Below, piece by piece: positions 35,911-44,799 of a stretch of DNA of 64,000 bases. Each line of letters starts with the position of its first letter. Position 1 is the stretch's first letter. The stretch comes from CBFHMJ01 sp965656875 (GTDB taxonomy: Bacteria > Pseudomonadota > Gammaproteobacteria > Enterobacterales > Alteromonadaceae), in contig CBFHMJ010000033.1 in assembly GCA_965656875.1 (NCBI GenBank), positions 132,017-196,016 on the forward strand, given 5' to 3'. A program made the position numbers and the translations under genes. The notes under the pieces are model-generated. The model saw only the letters and a program-made list of their open reading frames with translations. It was not told the DNA's origin and did no database searches.

Positions 35911-37092
35911 CTATTGTTTAAGTGTGACACGTTTTTTTCCTGTCACTGTTGCCGTAATTCGGCGATTCATTTTATGTGCCTGCCAACTGTCGGACGTATC
36001 CAGCAGCCGGGTCTCACCATATCCTCTGGCATCAAGTCTGGATGCTGAAATGCCATACTGTTTAATGAGTAGTGCCTTCACTGCATCAGCTCGCTGTTGT
36101 GAGAGTTGCATGTTATAAGCGGCATCTCCCGGTGCTGAGGTATGACCCTCAATAACGGCGTTGGCCTCTGGATGTCGTTTCATGAAATTGGCAAAAGCGA
36201 CAATATCCGGATGCTCTGGATTTTCAACGACGGCAGAGTTATTGGCAAACTGAACCGCGAGAGAAATCGATTCTTCTATCTCTTTGCTCATTGAGCAACC
36301 GTCTTTGTCCACTTTATCACCGGCTGGTGTCGCCGGGCATTGGTCTTTGTGATCAGGAATTCCATCATTATCGCTGTCAAGGCTACATCCCTGACTATTT
36401 ACGCTGGCACCTGGCGGAGAGTCCGGGCATTGATCCTTATGGTTAGGTACACCATCATTATCACTATCCAGCGGGCAACCCCGGCTATCAACAGAAACAC
36501 CGCCTGGCGTTCCCGGGCATGAATCGTTACTGTCGATCACACCATCATTATCACTATCGGCTGCTTTAAAACGGTTATTGGTATCTGGTAAATACCAGGC
36601 CAGACCAATCTTGGCACTAAAGTCTTTATCACTCTGACCAAAGTCGTGATAGGCCGCGATTTCAGTGATTAGTTTTAGCTGTTCGGTTAAATCCCAGTGA
36701 CGCCCAACACCAATATTGGCCATTCCGTAGCGGGTATCGAGAAATTCCTGTTTCAGACCACCGAAGAAGTAAGTTTTGTGCTCCCAGGGAAAATACATAG
36801 CATCAATACCGACACGATAGCCATCGATGGATTCATTGCCTGAGAACTCATCCAGATTCATTTTTGCGACTTCGAAACGAAATGCCCAGTCGGGGTCAAA
36901 GAATTTGCCTAATTCCAGACCAAAACCCAGGCCGCTATCGTCTTTAGCGGCGGGATCAAATTTATCTTCGTCAGCGTTGTAGTATTCTAAAAATCCACCC
37001 AACCAGCCTTTAGGAATGGGTTCATCATCCGCGAAGGCGGAATGACAGCTTATTGTTGAAGCAAGTGCCAGTGCAAAGCATATTTTTTTCAT
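35911..37092 (-). CDS. OmpA-family outer-membrane protein with TSP3 repeats
   Basis: A 393-residue protein with a signal peptide (about 1-21, ending AFA). An N-terminal beta-barrel or porin-like domain (about 22-175) is followed by three thrombospondin-3-type calcium-binding repeats (about 180-265, each with DSDNDG and a CPGTP/CPDSP/CPATP turn). The C-terminal OmpA domain (about 280-385) includes EGHTSAPGDAAYNMQLS and the peptidoglycan-binding ARGYGET element. It would link the outer membrane to peptidoglycan through a Ca-stabilised stalk. It is convergent with the membrane-protein gene, with a terminator between. Confidence 0.92.
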   Translation of the reverse strand: MKKICFALALASTISCHSAFADDEPIPKGWLGGFLEYYNADEDKFDPAAKDDSGLGFGLELGKFFDPDWAFRFEVAKMNLDEFSGNESIDGYRVGIDAMYFPWEHKTYFFGGLKQEFLDTRYGMANIGVGRHWDLTEQLKLITEIAAYHDFGQSDKDFSAKIGLAWYLPDTNNRFKAADSDNDGVIDSNDSCPGTPGGVSVDSRGCPLDSDNDGVPNHKDQCPDSPPGASVNSQGCSLDSDNDGIPDHKDQCPATPAGDKVDKDGCSMSKEIEESISLAVQFANNSAVVENPEHPDIVAFANFMKRHPEANAVIEGHTSAPGDAAYNMQLSQQRADAVKALLIKQYGISASRLDARGYGETRLLDTSDSWQAHKMNRRITATVTGKKRVTLKQ

Positions 37093-37260
37093 CGGGTATC
37101 CTGCCTTTTGTAATTAATGGCATAGCAATTGTGAACAGTTATCAATGAAATAATAGTTGGGTTTTAACAAGTTGCATGGAAAGTTTAGCGCTCACTTGTA
37201 TAGCAGGGTAACTTAATGACTCGATAGTAAGGTGTAGTTGATTTGCTGGTGAAAGGTGAA

Positions 37261-37288
37261 ATAAAAGGGCGAGAAGAATACTCGCCCT
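37261..37288 (-). terminator. Intrinsic terminator of the subtilase gene
   Basis: The stem agggcgag/ctcgccct has a 7-nt loop and, read on the minus strand, is followed by TTTTAT. It lies 37 bp beyond the stop of the S8 peptidase. Confidence 0.7.
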
Positions 37289-37324
37289 CTGAATGTGACT
37301 CTTAGTTATAACGACAGAAACAGA

Positions 37325-40189
37325 TTAGTTGCCCTGATTGTTGTCAACTCGACTAATAGTCAGATCAGCCAGTGCAGGGCTATGACCTAAACCATTGGCA
37401 TCTGATGTTGTCGTGCTTCGCGTCATGTGAATGTATAACCGGATATAACGATCGGTAGCAACGGTTAATTTCTGGCCGTTAATGACACTTTCACGTAGAC
37501 CATAGTTGATTCCATCGGCACTGCTGACCGCAGTGATTGAGATGGTACTATCGCCCGGCGTGGTGCCGTTCCAGCTAATGATGGTGTCGCGATCATTTAA
37601 GAGGTTATCACCACCCGCTACATTGTTGGCTGGGCCTGAATCATAATCCAGATTTAGCGTGCCAGAATCAGGAATAACTGGTTGAACACTTCCTGTCATA
37701 TCGCTGTAGTTATAAGGTGAAGCACCGCCACCTAAAGGAACAATTAAATCAACTTTGCCCAGTGGTATGCCATATTTACCCAGCTCACCTAATGAAGGAT
37801 CAATTCTCAACGCAGCGTGAGTATCCCAGGCTGTCACCCAAACTTTGCCAAGTTTGTCAATGGCGATACCTGTTGGTCCTGCATGTCCCTCCAGTGATAC
37901 GTTGCCGAGGAATTCACCGTCTTTAGTCAGATGTCCAACATCAACACGTCCACCCAGTGAGTGAGCAACCCAAACCTTGTCATTGTGGTCAATTGCACAA
38001 CCCTGGGCTCTCGAATTACCATGGTTGTATGTGCCGAGCAATTTACCGTCAGGCGCATATTTGCGAATTTCGTCTCCATTTAGAGAAGTGTTCCAGACGT
38101 TCCCGAGACTGTCGATACAAATACCATAACTATCATGTTCATAACCTTGCCAGTCAGGGCCGTGGTTGTCGCCCGATAAAGGTTTGCTGATGTCCCATCT
38201 TAATAATCGTCTTGATGACCAAAGAATACCGTTTCCATCCAGAATGCCACCGTAGCCACCGTAGCCTACTGGACCTTCCGTCCGTTTGACTAAACCCGTA
38301 TCGCCATCTACCAGATTGAATACTCGTGAATCTGTACCACTGACCCAAACGTCATTTTCTGGCGTAACGGATACATGACGAGTTTTCGTACTGTGGACTT
38401 TGGTGAAGTGAATAATACATTCATCTTGCGCTGTATCTACACCGCCATCACTGTCAACACCACCGGCATTAGACCAACTCTTAATGTCGCCCAAACCCGT
38501 TGAAGTCTCGATTATTCCGTTGTTATTGCGATCTACACACTGATTATTTTCAAGTGAGCCGATATGAACAACCGAGCCCTGATTATTTACTGTATCAGCA
38601 CGATTAGTTGCCCATACGCTACCGTCACCGTCAACGGTTGTCCGTGATGGGTTTTTACCATGACCATCTGGTGCCGTTAGGTATTCACCCAGAATATCGC
38701 CTGTTACAGTATTGATTTTGACGATGGTGCCACGGCCAGAAGCTGCAATCCAGATAACATCAAAGGCACTTGGTGTGTCCTGAAGGACCACTTCGCCATC
38801 TGGTGTTACTTCTACGTTGTATAAATCACCTTCTTCAAAATCTTCAGGATCGGTAAATACGGCATCCTGAGCAGGTGGTGGTTCATCGACCGGACAACCG
38901 TTTGCAGTTAAATAGTCTGAAGCTGCTTGCGCCTGAACCAGTCCGTAACCGAACGTTGTGTCCAGTCCAGCATCGCCTAAATCAAGCGCGGATTGTTGTA
39001 ATGCTTCACGGACCTGATTATTGCTACAAGTACTGTGTTGGCTCCATACCAGAGCGGCAACACCAGCCGCAAAAGGCGTCGCCATGGATGTACCATCCCA
39101 GTTACTGTAACTATTGTTTGGTAACGTGGATTTAATGCCAACACCCGGTGCCACTAACTCGACCTGATCGTTGGTTTGGGTATACATCCACGGTGAGTTT
39201 TCACTGTCTACCGCGCCAACGGATACCACAGAATCGTATGATGCCGGATAGAAATAGCTGATGCTGCCGCGATTACCCGCAGCACCGAAAAGCAACATGC
39301 CTGCGGCACGCGCATTATCCATGGCGGTTTGTTCTGTAACGCTGGAATTTTCACCGCCAATACTCATATTGACGATATTCGCGCCTGCCTGCTGACATGC
39401 GTTAATCCCGGCAATCATGTCTGACGCATAGAAGCGGTAATAATTAGGGTTGTGAATAATTTTAACGATATGAAGATTCAGGTTACCGCTGGCAGAAACA
39501 CCGCGAACACCGATGTTGTTATTGCCAATAGCTGAAAGGATACCGGTCACATGAGTACCATGACCATAACTGTCCTGATTCCAGACGCCCAGATCGACCG
39601 GAGAGGTTAACGTATTGCTGACTTCACCAGTCATGTTAGCGATGCCTGCAAGGTCTTCATGGCCTGCTTCTACACCGGTATCAATCACACACACTTTCTG
39701 GTTATTGATGGCGGCTTCTGACATTAAATCCGCCTGAACCTGTGCAATGCCGTAAGGTGATTCTTCTCCATGAAGGGTTCTGACCGGATCTTCTTCAATG
39801 AAGTAAACTTCCGGATTATTTCTGAGAGATTTTAACTGCGCGCCTGTGAGTTCTGCCGCAATAGCAGAGACTGAAGGCAGTTCACGCATAACATTACCAC
39901 CCGCAGAAGCCACGAGCTTTCTTGCATTAGGGGCAGAGAATTTACCGTTCACAAATGCTTTGTGTTTAAAGGAAGTATCGACAGTAATCGAATCAGTCAA
40001 TGCTGGATTATTTAAGGATTTATTGTTGTAGAAAGATACGATGTAGCGTTTTTGAGGCTCAATATTGATGAGCGCGTTCGGTTTAGTGCTCCCGGAAGTC
40101 ACGTTTTTAGCTTTAACGCCATCTAGCGCTGCAACCTGGGATGAAGCCAGTCCTAACGCGAGTAGCGAGAGTGCAAAATGCTTTTTCAT
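37325..40189 (-). CDS. Secreted S8 subtilase with C-terminal propeller
   Basis: A 954-residue exported protease. It has a signal peptide (about 1-21) and an inhibitor-I9-like propeptide (about 45-140). The subtilisin catalytic domain has Asp170 (VIDTGV), His210 (YGHGTHV), Asn305 (GAAGN) and Ser368 (GTSMATPF). After about residue 470 comes a region of repeated IWIAASGRG, VWATNR, VWVSGTD, VWNTSL and VWVAHS words that look like blades of a streptogramin-lyase/NHL-type beta-propeller (about 480-800). A beta-sandwich-like end follows. The start at 40189 gives a normal signal peptide; an in-frame upstream start (40219) adds ten non-signal residues. No GlyGly-CTERM is present, unlike the other two large proteases. 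The subtilase-propeller fusion is uncommon. Confidence 0.9.
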   Translation of the reverse strand: MKKHFALSLLALGLASSQVAALDGVKAKNVTSGSTKPNALINIEPQKRYIVSFYNNKSLNNPALTDSITVDTSFKHKAFVNGKFSAPNARKLVASAGGNVMRELPSVSAIAAELTGAQLKSLRNNPEVYFIEEDPVRTLHGEESPYGIAQVQADLMSEAAINNQKVCVIDTGVEAGHEDLAGIANMTGEVSNTLTSPVDLGVWNQDSYGHGTHVTGILSAIGNNNIGVRGVSASGNLNLHIVKIIHNPNYYRFYASDMIAGINACQQAGANIVNMSIGGENSSVTEQTAMDNARAAGMLLFGAAGNRGSISYFYPASYDSVVSVGAVDSENSPWMYTQTNDQVELVAPGVGIKSTLPNNSYSNWDGTSMATPFAAGVAALVWSQHSTCSNNQVREALQQSALDLGDAGLDTTFGYGLVQAQAASDYLTANGCPVDEPPPAQDAVFTDPEDFEEGDLYNVEVTPDGEVVLQDTPSAFDVIWIAASGRGTIVKINTVTGDILGEYLTAPDGHGKNPSRTTVDGDGSVWATNRADTVNNQGSVVHIGSLENNQCVDRNNNGIIETSTGLGDIKSWSNAGGVDSDGGVDTAQDECIIHFTKVHSTKTRHVSVTPENDVWVSGTDSRVFNLVDGDTGLVKRTEGPVGYGGYGGILDGNGILWSSRRLLRWDISKPLSGDNHGPDWQGYEHDSYGICIDSLGNVWNTSLNGDEIRKYAPDGKLLGTYNHGNSRAQGCAIDHNDKVWVAHSLGGRVDVGHLTKDGEFLGNVSLEGHAGPTGIAIDKLGKVWVTAWDTHAALRIDPSLGELGKYGIPLGKVDLIVPLGGGASPYNYSDMTGSVQPVIPDSGTLNLDYDSGPANNVAGGDNLLNDRDTIISWNGTTPGDSTISITAVSSADGINYGLRESVINGQKLTVATDRYIRLYIHMTRSTTTSDANGLGHSPALADLTISRVDNNQGN

Positions 40190-40219
40190 AATTAGTCCAC
40201 AATGGTTGGTTAGATTCAC

Positions 40220-40523
40220 TCAAAACAGATAAATGTGGTCTATCTGTCAATCTGTTTCCCATAGTTCCGATCTGCAGCGTTTTGAGGTGATCATTTGTTG
40301 GTAATGCACAGATCGAAACCCGTGTCACCGGGTGGTTCCAATACCGGTAACAAACCTCATGTTACCTATAGTGGTAACAGTCATCAATGTGAATTGTTAA
40401 ATCACATGTATCTAATATGATAATTACGTTCTTGTGTGGCTATGCCTGACGGCTTGGTATAGGCTGTAACGCTATCATTTAGTGGGATTTTTAAATCACG
40501 AACTTGAAAGGCGACAGATTGCT
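40220..40523. promoter_or_regulatory. Divergent control region with TGTTACC/GGTAACA inverted repeat
   Basis: Non-coding region between the divergent subtilase and VOC genes. It contains a perfect inverted repeat of 7-nt arms, tgttacc at 40360-40366 and ggtaaca at 40373-40379, with a 6-bp spacer, plus a further ggtaaca at 40346-40352. It has the look of a dimeric repressor operator. The regulator is unknown. Confidence 0.4.
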
Positions 40524-40877
40524 ATGAAACACGAAACAATTAACTACCTGGAATTCGCAACAACGGATATTCGTGAGACGCAGACGTTCTTCGAAACCGT
40601 TTTTGGTTTCTCATTTCAGGCCTGGGGCGACGACTACATTGATTTCGCGGATGAACAAATCAATGGCGGTTTCTTTAGTGCTGATCAGGTGGTTCGTGCC
40701 AATGAAGGTGCGCCGTTGATTGTCTTTTACAGTAATAATCTGACAGAAACGCAGAACAAAATTCTAAAAGCGGGGGGAAGTTTATCTAAACCGATTTTTT
40801 CGTTTCCCGGTGGTAAGCGTTTTCACTTTATTGAGCCGGGCGGCAATGAAATGGCGGTCTGGTCGGATAAAGATTAA
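40524..40877 (+). CDS. VOC family protein
   Basis: A 117-residue protein of the vicinal-oxygen-chelate (glyoxalase/bleomycin-resistance) superfamily. It starts MKHETINYLEFAT and shows the beta-alpha-beta-beta-beta pattern, with a first half DIRETQTFFETVFGF and a C-terminal RFHFIEPGGNEMAVW in which Glu is a usual metal ligand. Members include metal-dependent dioxygenases, isomerases and binding proteins; this one resembles uncharacterised stand-alone glyoxalase-like proteins. The ATG at 40524 is preceded by AAAGGCGA. An upstream in-frame GTG (40482) is less likely. A terminator follows 34 bp downstream. Confidence 0.85.
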   Translation: MKHETINYLEFATTDIRETQTFFETVFGFSFQAWGDDYIDFADEQINGGFFSADQVVRANEGAPLIVFYSNNLTETQNKILKAGGSLSKPIFSFPGGKRFHFIEPGGNEMAVWSDKD

Positions 40878-40910
40878 GAAGTGAAAAGAACAGATTGTTG
40901 TTAATTACGT

Positions 40911-40947
40911 AATAAAAAAGCGGCTATCAGATGAGCCGCTTTTTATT
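40911..40947. terminator. Bidirectional intrinsic terminator
   Basis: A long, A-rich to T-rich hairpin (core aaaagcggct/agccgctttt, extended by flanking A and T) lies between the convergent VOC and PLP-enzyme genes. Both strands have T tracts, so it can end both transcripts. Confidence 0.8.
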
Positions 40948-40967
40948 ACTTCATACGTCTAAATCAA

Positions 40968-42245
40968 TTACGCATCAAGTGCCTGACGTAAGTCAGCGAT
41001 AATGTCTTCCGGATCTTCAACACCAATCGAAACCCGAATAGTGCCGTCTGTGATGCCAATCAAATCACGGCGCTCTTTCGGCACACCTGAATGGGTCATC
41101 GCCGCAGGATGCTGCGCCAGACTTTCTGTACCGCCCAGGCTCACCGCCAGTTTGATTAGTTTGAGCGCGTTCAGTACTTTAAACGCTGCTTCTTCACCGC
41201 CAGTTACTTCAAATGAGAAGGTTGAACCGGCACCTTTACATTGCTTCTTGTACACATCGTATTGTGGATCGCCCGGTTGAAGCTCACCTAAATACATAAT
41301 CTTGGTTACTTTTTCATGCTCACGCAGGAATTCGACAACACGAGCTGCACCTTCGTTGGCTGCGTTCATGCGTAACTTAAGTGTTTCCAGTGAACGAAGA
41401 ATTAACCATGCTGTGTGTGAATCCATCATGGTGCCGATTGCGTTACGTACTTTACGCACTTTATCAACCAGTGAACGTTCGCCAGAAATTGCGCCACCAA
41501 TTAAGTCAGAGTGTCCACCAACATATTTAGTCAGTGAGTAAAGACAAATGTCAGCACCGTGGCTTAACGGTTGTTGCAGAACCGGCCCTAACATGGTGTT
41601 GTCAGCGACAACGATTGGGCGCTCTACGCCATCTTTACCTAACGAGTGTGCCAGCTCACTACAAGCCGCCAGATCAAGCAGGTTGTTCGATGGATTGTCT
41701 GGTGTTTCCAGCATGAACATGCCAATACGGCCAAGCTTTTGCGCTTCTGTTACCGCTTTTTGCAAGCCGTCGATACCATCGTTCGACATAAAGCCTACGG
41801 CGTGAATGCCGTACTGTTTTAATAAGCCGTTGAATAATGTATCAGTACCGCCATAGATAGGTTCTGAATAAACAATAACATCACCTGGACGAAGTAAAGC
41901 CATTGCAGTGGTTGAGATAGCGGCCATACCACTACTGAACACTAAGCAGTCATCTGCGTTATCCCAGATAGCAATCCGGTTTTCAGCAATCTCAAGCACT
42001 GGATTATTGAAACGAGAGTAAACCAGACCGGCTTGCTCGCCTTCAGGAAGCGGTTTTCTGCCTGAAACGATGTTAAAGAATTCTTTACCGTCTTCAGCCG
42101 TATTGAATACAAAGGTAGAAGTCTGGAAGTTAGGGCACTTAACTGAACCCTCAGAAAGTTTTGGATCGTAGCCGTAGCTCATCATCAGTGATTCTGGTTT
42201 TAACTCATGGTCACCAATGTTCTTTTTATGATAATCACGTGACAT
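40968..42245 (-). CDS. Cys/Met metabolism PLP-dependent enzyme (cystathionine gamma-synthase family)
   Basis: A 425-residue fold-type I PLP enzyme. Motifs are YSRFNNPVLEIAENRIA, FSSGMAAIS, EPIYGGT, VVADNT and the Schiff-base Lys240 in YSLTKYVGGHSDLIGG, in the normal order and spacing. The family interconverts sulfur amino acids (cystathionine gamma-synthase, O-succinyl-homoserine sulfhydrylase, methionine gamma-lyase); the exact reaction cannot be told by eye. The SLGGTESLAQHPAAMTH segment is typical of all. AGGAGA is well placed before the ATG. It stands as a single gene, ended by the shared terminator. Confidence 0.92.
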   Translation of the reverse strand: MSRDYHKKNIGDHELKPESLMMSYGYDPKLSEGSVKCPNFQTSTFVFNTAEDGKEFFNIVSGRKPLPEGEQAGLVYSRFNNPVLEIAENRIAIWDNADDCLVFSSGMAAISTTAMALLRPGDVIVYSEPIYGGTDTLFNGLLKQYGIHAVGFMSNDGIDGLQKAVTEAQKLGRIGMFMLETPDNPSNNLLDLAACSELAHSLGKDGVERPIVVADNTMLGPVLQQPLSHGADICLYSLTKYVGGHSDLIGGAISGERSLVDKVRKVRNAIGTMMDSHTAWLILRSLETLKLRMNAANEGAARVVEFLREHEKVTKIMYLGELQPGDPQYDVYKKQCKGAGSTFSFEVTGGEEAAFKVLNALKLIKLAVSLGGTESLAQHPAAMTHSGVPKERRDLIGITDGTIRVSIGVEDPEDIIADLRQALDA

Positions 42246-42667
42246 AACGTCTCCTGTGAGAGGACTGTGACAAGGAAAATGGCTGTTATGTTAACAACGT
42301 TTTACACAAGTCGGGAGCAAACAGGGCCAGATTGATTTCTATCAATCGAGCAACGCTGTAAACCCTGCGGAACATTGCGGTTTATTACAGCGAAAAGCCG
42401 CAAATATCGGTTAAATGTCAGCCGTTTCAGGCATATGGGTGAAATAAACAAACGCACAGTAATAATGGCGAACTATTCAATCAAGGGAGATGAATGAGTT
42501 GGACATGAACACAAACTGCGCTGAAAACCGAAGATTATAGAACAATCAGGATAAAACCATTGCGCAATCCCCGGGTTGCCGTTAGGGTCAACAGATCTAA
42601 ACATCCTTTGAACATTATTCAGGGATGCGCTAAGTAACCAGACACCCGACAGACAGGAGAACAAACT
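42246..42667. other. Intergenic region, nothing recognised
   Basis: About 420 bp between the divergent PLP enzyme and first acetyltransferase. No gene is evident; short frames present lack ribosome-binding sites. Promoters for both genes should be here. Confidence 0.4.
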
Positions 42668-43261
42668 GTGGGAAGTTATGTTTTAGAAACGCCACGATTA
42701 CTTATTCGTGAGTTTGATGAAGATGATGTTGACGCCGTATACAACTTCAGTACCAATGAAGACGTCGTTCGATACACCGGCGATGCAGGCGACGTAAAAA
42801 CAAAAGAAGATGCATTAAACATCATCCGCAATGTCTGGATGGCTGAATACGAAAAATACGGATATGCCCGCTGGGCCGTGGTCCTGAATGATACCGATGA
42901 AGTGATCGGATTTTGCGGTTTTAAATTCTTACCAGAAGACAATGCCCCGGATATTGGCTACCGATTTTTACCTCAATACTGGGGGCAGGGCATCGCAACA
43001 GAAGCGGTATCGGCTTGTATGGACTACGCCAAAGAAATCATGGGGCTGGAAAATATTATCGGTGATGCTGATGTCGAAAATGTTGGCTCTCTTAAGATTT
43101 TACAGAATGCAGGTCTGGTGTTTGCTCATCAATACCGTTATGAAAAACATCTGGTTAATCGCTATCTGGAACCGCAACATCTGGATACTCAAGGGCGGGA
43201 AAGCGCCGCTCGTTATGCGCATACATTAACGGCTGAGGATAAGGCAAACAACGCTCGTTAA
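42668..43261 (+). CDS. GNAT family N-acetyltransferase (RimJ/RimL type)
   Basis: A 197-residue acyltransferase of the Acetyltransf_3 type. The N-terminal ETPRLLIREFDEDD is diagnostic. The acetyl-CoA loop is YWGQGIATEAV (about residue 105), and LENIIGDADVENVGSLKILQNAGL lies in the C-terminal half. The acceptor is unknown; relatives modify protein N-termini, polyamines or antibiotics. The start is GTG at 42668, supported by AGGAGA eight bases upstream and no nearby ATG. A second, unrelated GNAT gene begins 17 bp downstream, so the two are probably cotranscribed. Confidence 0.88.
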   Translation: MGSYVLETPRLLIREFDEDDVDAVYNFSTNEDVVRYTGDAGDVKTKEDALNIIRNVWMAEYEKYGYARWAVVLNDTDEVIGFCGFKFLPEDNAPDIGYRFLPQYWGQGIATEAVSACMDYAKEIMGLENIIGDADVENVGSLKILQNAGLVFAHQYRYEKHLVNRYLEPQHLDTQGRESAARYAHTLTAEDKANNAR

Positions 43262-43278
43262 TATCAAAAAGGTATTAA

Positions 43279-43740
43279 ATGTTTACTATTCGACAAGCAA
43301 CACTCGATGATATACCAGCCATGCATGTGATACGCCTTGCTGTTCGAGAAAACCAGTTAACCTCTACAGCACTAACGCAAGCGCATTATGTGCCGGAAAT
43401 AACGGTAAGTGGTGCGGGGTGGGTTGCAGTTGCTCATCAAGCATCGCTAACACAACCTGATAATAAAAAAGAGGAAATCCTTGGCTTCGCTATTGCGAAT
43501 CGAGAGACGGGCAATATCTGGGCATTGTTCGTCAGCCCAGATGCAGAAGCAAAAGGCGTGGGAAAAGCATTGCATCAGCAAATGATGACCTGGTTGTTGT
43601 CTCATAGCGATAAAACACCATGGTTGACGACAGATCCGGGTACTCGGGCTGAAACGTTTTATCAGGCGATGGGCTGGACCGCCACAGGCCTGGTTAACGG
43701 TGAAATGAAATTTGAATATTATGGTGATAAAAAGGACTGA
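43279..43740 (+). CDS. GNAT family N-acetyltransferase
   Basis: A 153-residue single-domain acetyltransferase: IRQATLDDIPAMHVIRLAV at the N-terminus, IWALFVSPDAEAKGVGKALH as the acetyl-CoA-binding segment (about 75-95), and a C-terminal ETFYQAMGW motif. The substrate is unknown. AAAGG stands before the ATG. Its last 22 bp overlap, on the opposite strand, the 3' end of a decayed copy of the small membrane-protein gene found intact at 47612-48055. Confidence 0.88.
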   Translation: MFTIRQATLDDIPAMHVIRLAVRENQLTSTALTQAHYVPEITVSGAGWVAVAHQASLTQPDNKKEEILGFAIANRETGNIWALFVSPDAEAKGVGKALHQQMMTWLLSHSDKTPWLTTDPGTRAETFYQAMGWTATGLVNGEMKFEYYGDKKD

Positions 43741-43970
43741 ATCGTTACTTCCAGTTCAACGTGCAGGCGATCATTGTCGATCGCCTGCGTTGTTACATCT
43801 TCAACCGTCAATTTACGTAATCCTCTTCCCATAACAAATACCAGGCTGCTATCCAACAATTCAATTTTTAACGGCGCAAACAGGCTAATCGAGTGGATGA
43901 CATACGCCAGAATGACGCCAGCGACAAGTGCCAGCTCAATAGCTAGTGTAACAATTCGATGCTTGTCACC
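43719..43970 (-). pseudogene. Truncated copy of the small membrane-protein gene
   Basis: Read on the minus strand, this stretch encodes about 75 residues closely matching the C-terminal half of the protein at 47612-48055. Shared words include GVILAYVIH, SLFAPLKIELLD, GRGLRKLTVE and IDNDRLHV, and both end FLSP before the stop. The N-terminal part is missing, the frame is closed by stops just upstream and there is no start codon. An internal deletion of about 20 codons joins LHV directly to ELE. DNA identity is high across 43757-43935. It is a decayed duplicate on the left side of the cassette block, with the intact copy on the right. Confidence 0.75.
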
Positions 43971-44323
43971 TCATTATTTCCCATTGATGCAGGATGACGT
44001 TTTTCATGAAAATGGATATAAGAATTTATTCATTTTAAACAGGTTTCATCGGTTCTACGCGAGTCATAACGACTTAACATGTAATCAGCAATAGCGTTCA
44101 AAAACGAAGAACGTGTTTTCATAAAATCCCTTTTTAGCAAAGCTGTGTACAAAGCAGTTGTAGCGAGATTCCCCCATATTCAAGAAAATATTCAAATTGG
44201 GTACTTCTATTTTATTTCAATAAAGGTACAATCCCTGCTTTTTAATATCGTTGGCAACAAGCTATCAACTTTATTAAAAGTAACCGATTCAGAAAAGCGC
44301 GCGATTTGCGCACTATTAAATTG
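43971..44323. other. Non-coding region before the first cassette
   Basis: About 350 bp without a supported gene. No integron integrase, complete attC or terminator could be found. It ends in GTTATGC at 44323-44329, which acts as the left boundary of the first cassette. Whether that GTTATGC belongs to a degraded attC or a degraded attI cannot be told. Confidence 0.45.
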
Positions 44324-44380
44324 TTATGCACCATACCTAGTTTTCAGATTTAGTCACTTTAACAAAAGGAAGATATAAAA

Positions 44381-44791
44381 ATGGCAGATCCAAGAGCATT
44401 CATTAGTTTTGACTTTGATCATAATAAAACGCAAAAGAATTTATTTGTAGGCCAATCGAAAAATTCAAAAACACCATTCTCGATTGAAGATTGGTCATCA
44501 AAATCCTCGCTACCTCAGTCTCAATGGGAGGATCTGATTAAGAGCAAAATAGGCAAGTGCAATATGCTTATTGTTTTGAGTGGTAAAACAATGGCAAGCG
44601 CTACGGGTGTAGCTAAAGAAATTGCCATGGCCAAAGAGAAAAATGTTCCAGTTTTCGGTGTATATGTTGATGGGGCAAACACAACAAGTAACTTGCCAAG
44701 TGGGTTACAGCGTAATCGTACCATTGCTTGGGACTGGGATAAGATTGCCTCAGCAATAGATCAAATGATGGGTGAAGGTAAAAACAAGTAG
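44381..44791 (+). CDS. TIR-domain protein (ThsB-like), type IV Thoeris candidate
   Basis: A 136-residue single-domain protein with the TIR-like fold of the ThsB/MTH538 group. It opens with RAFISFDFDHNKTQ (strand A and the following loop), then WSSKSSLPQSQWEDLIKSKI, CNMLIVLSG (strand D) and ASATGVAKEIAMAKEKNVP, with the likely catalytic Glu80 in the KEIAMA helix. In Thoeris systems such proteins detect phage and turn NAD+ into a cyclic ADP-ribose-type signal. The partner 8 bp downstream is a caspase-like protease, the pair that defines type IV Thoeris, in which the signal is reported to be N7-cADPR. GGAAG precedes the ATG. No own promoter is evident. Confidence 0.82.
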   Translation: MADPRAFISFDFDHNKTQKNLFVGQSKNSKTPFSIEDWSSKSSLPQSQWEDLIKSKIGKCNMLIVLSGKTMASATGVAKEIAMAKEKNVPVFGVYVDGANTTSNLPSGLQRNRTIAWDWDKIASAIDQMMGEGKNK

Positions 44792-44799
44792 AGGCTTTT

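Noticed and set aside
36270..36560. Regularly spaced DNA repeats in the OmpA-like gene
   Set aside because: They encode the three TSP3 calcium-binding repeats and stay in frame; not a CRISPR or mobile repeat.
43774..44094. Plus-strand 106-codon open frame before cassette 1
   Set aside because: Most of it is antisense to the decayed copy of the 47612-48055 gene; a similar antisense frame exists opposite the intact copy, so it is a shadow.
44060..44110. Possible short attC (CATAAC...GCGTTC) left of cassette 1
   Set aside because: The boxes are not complementary, spacing is only about 40 bp and no inner arms pair; it does not fold as attC.
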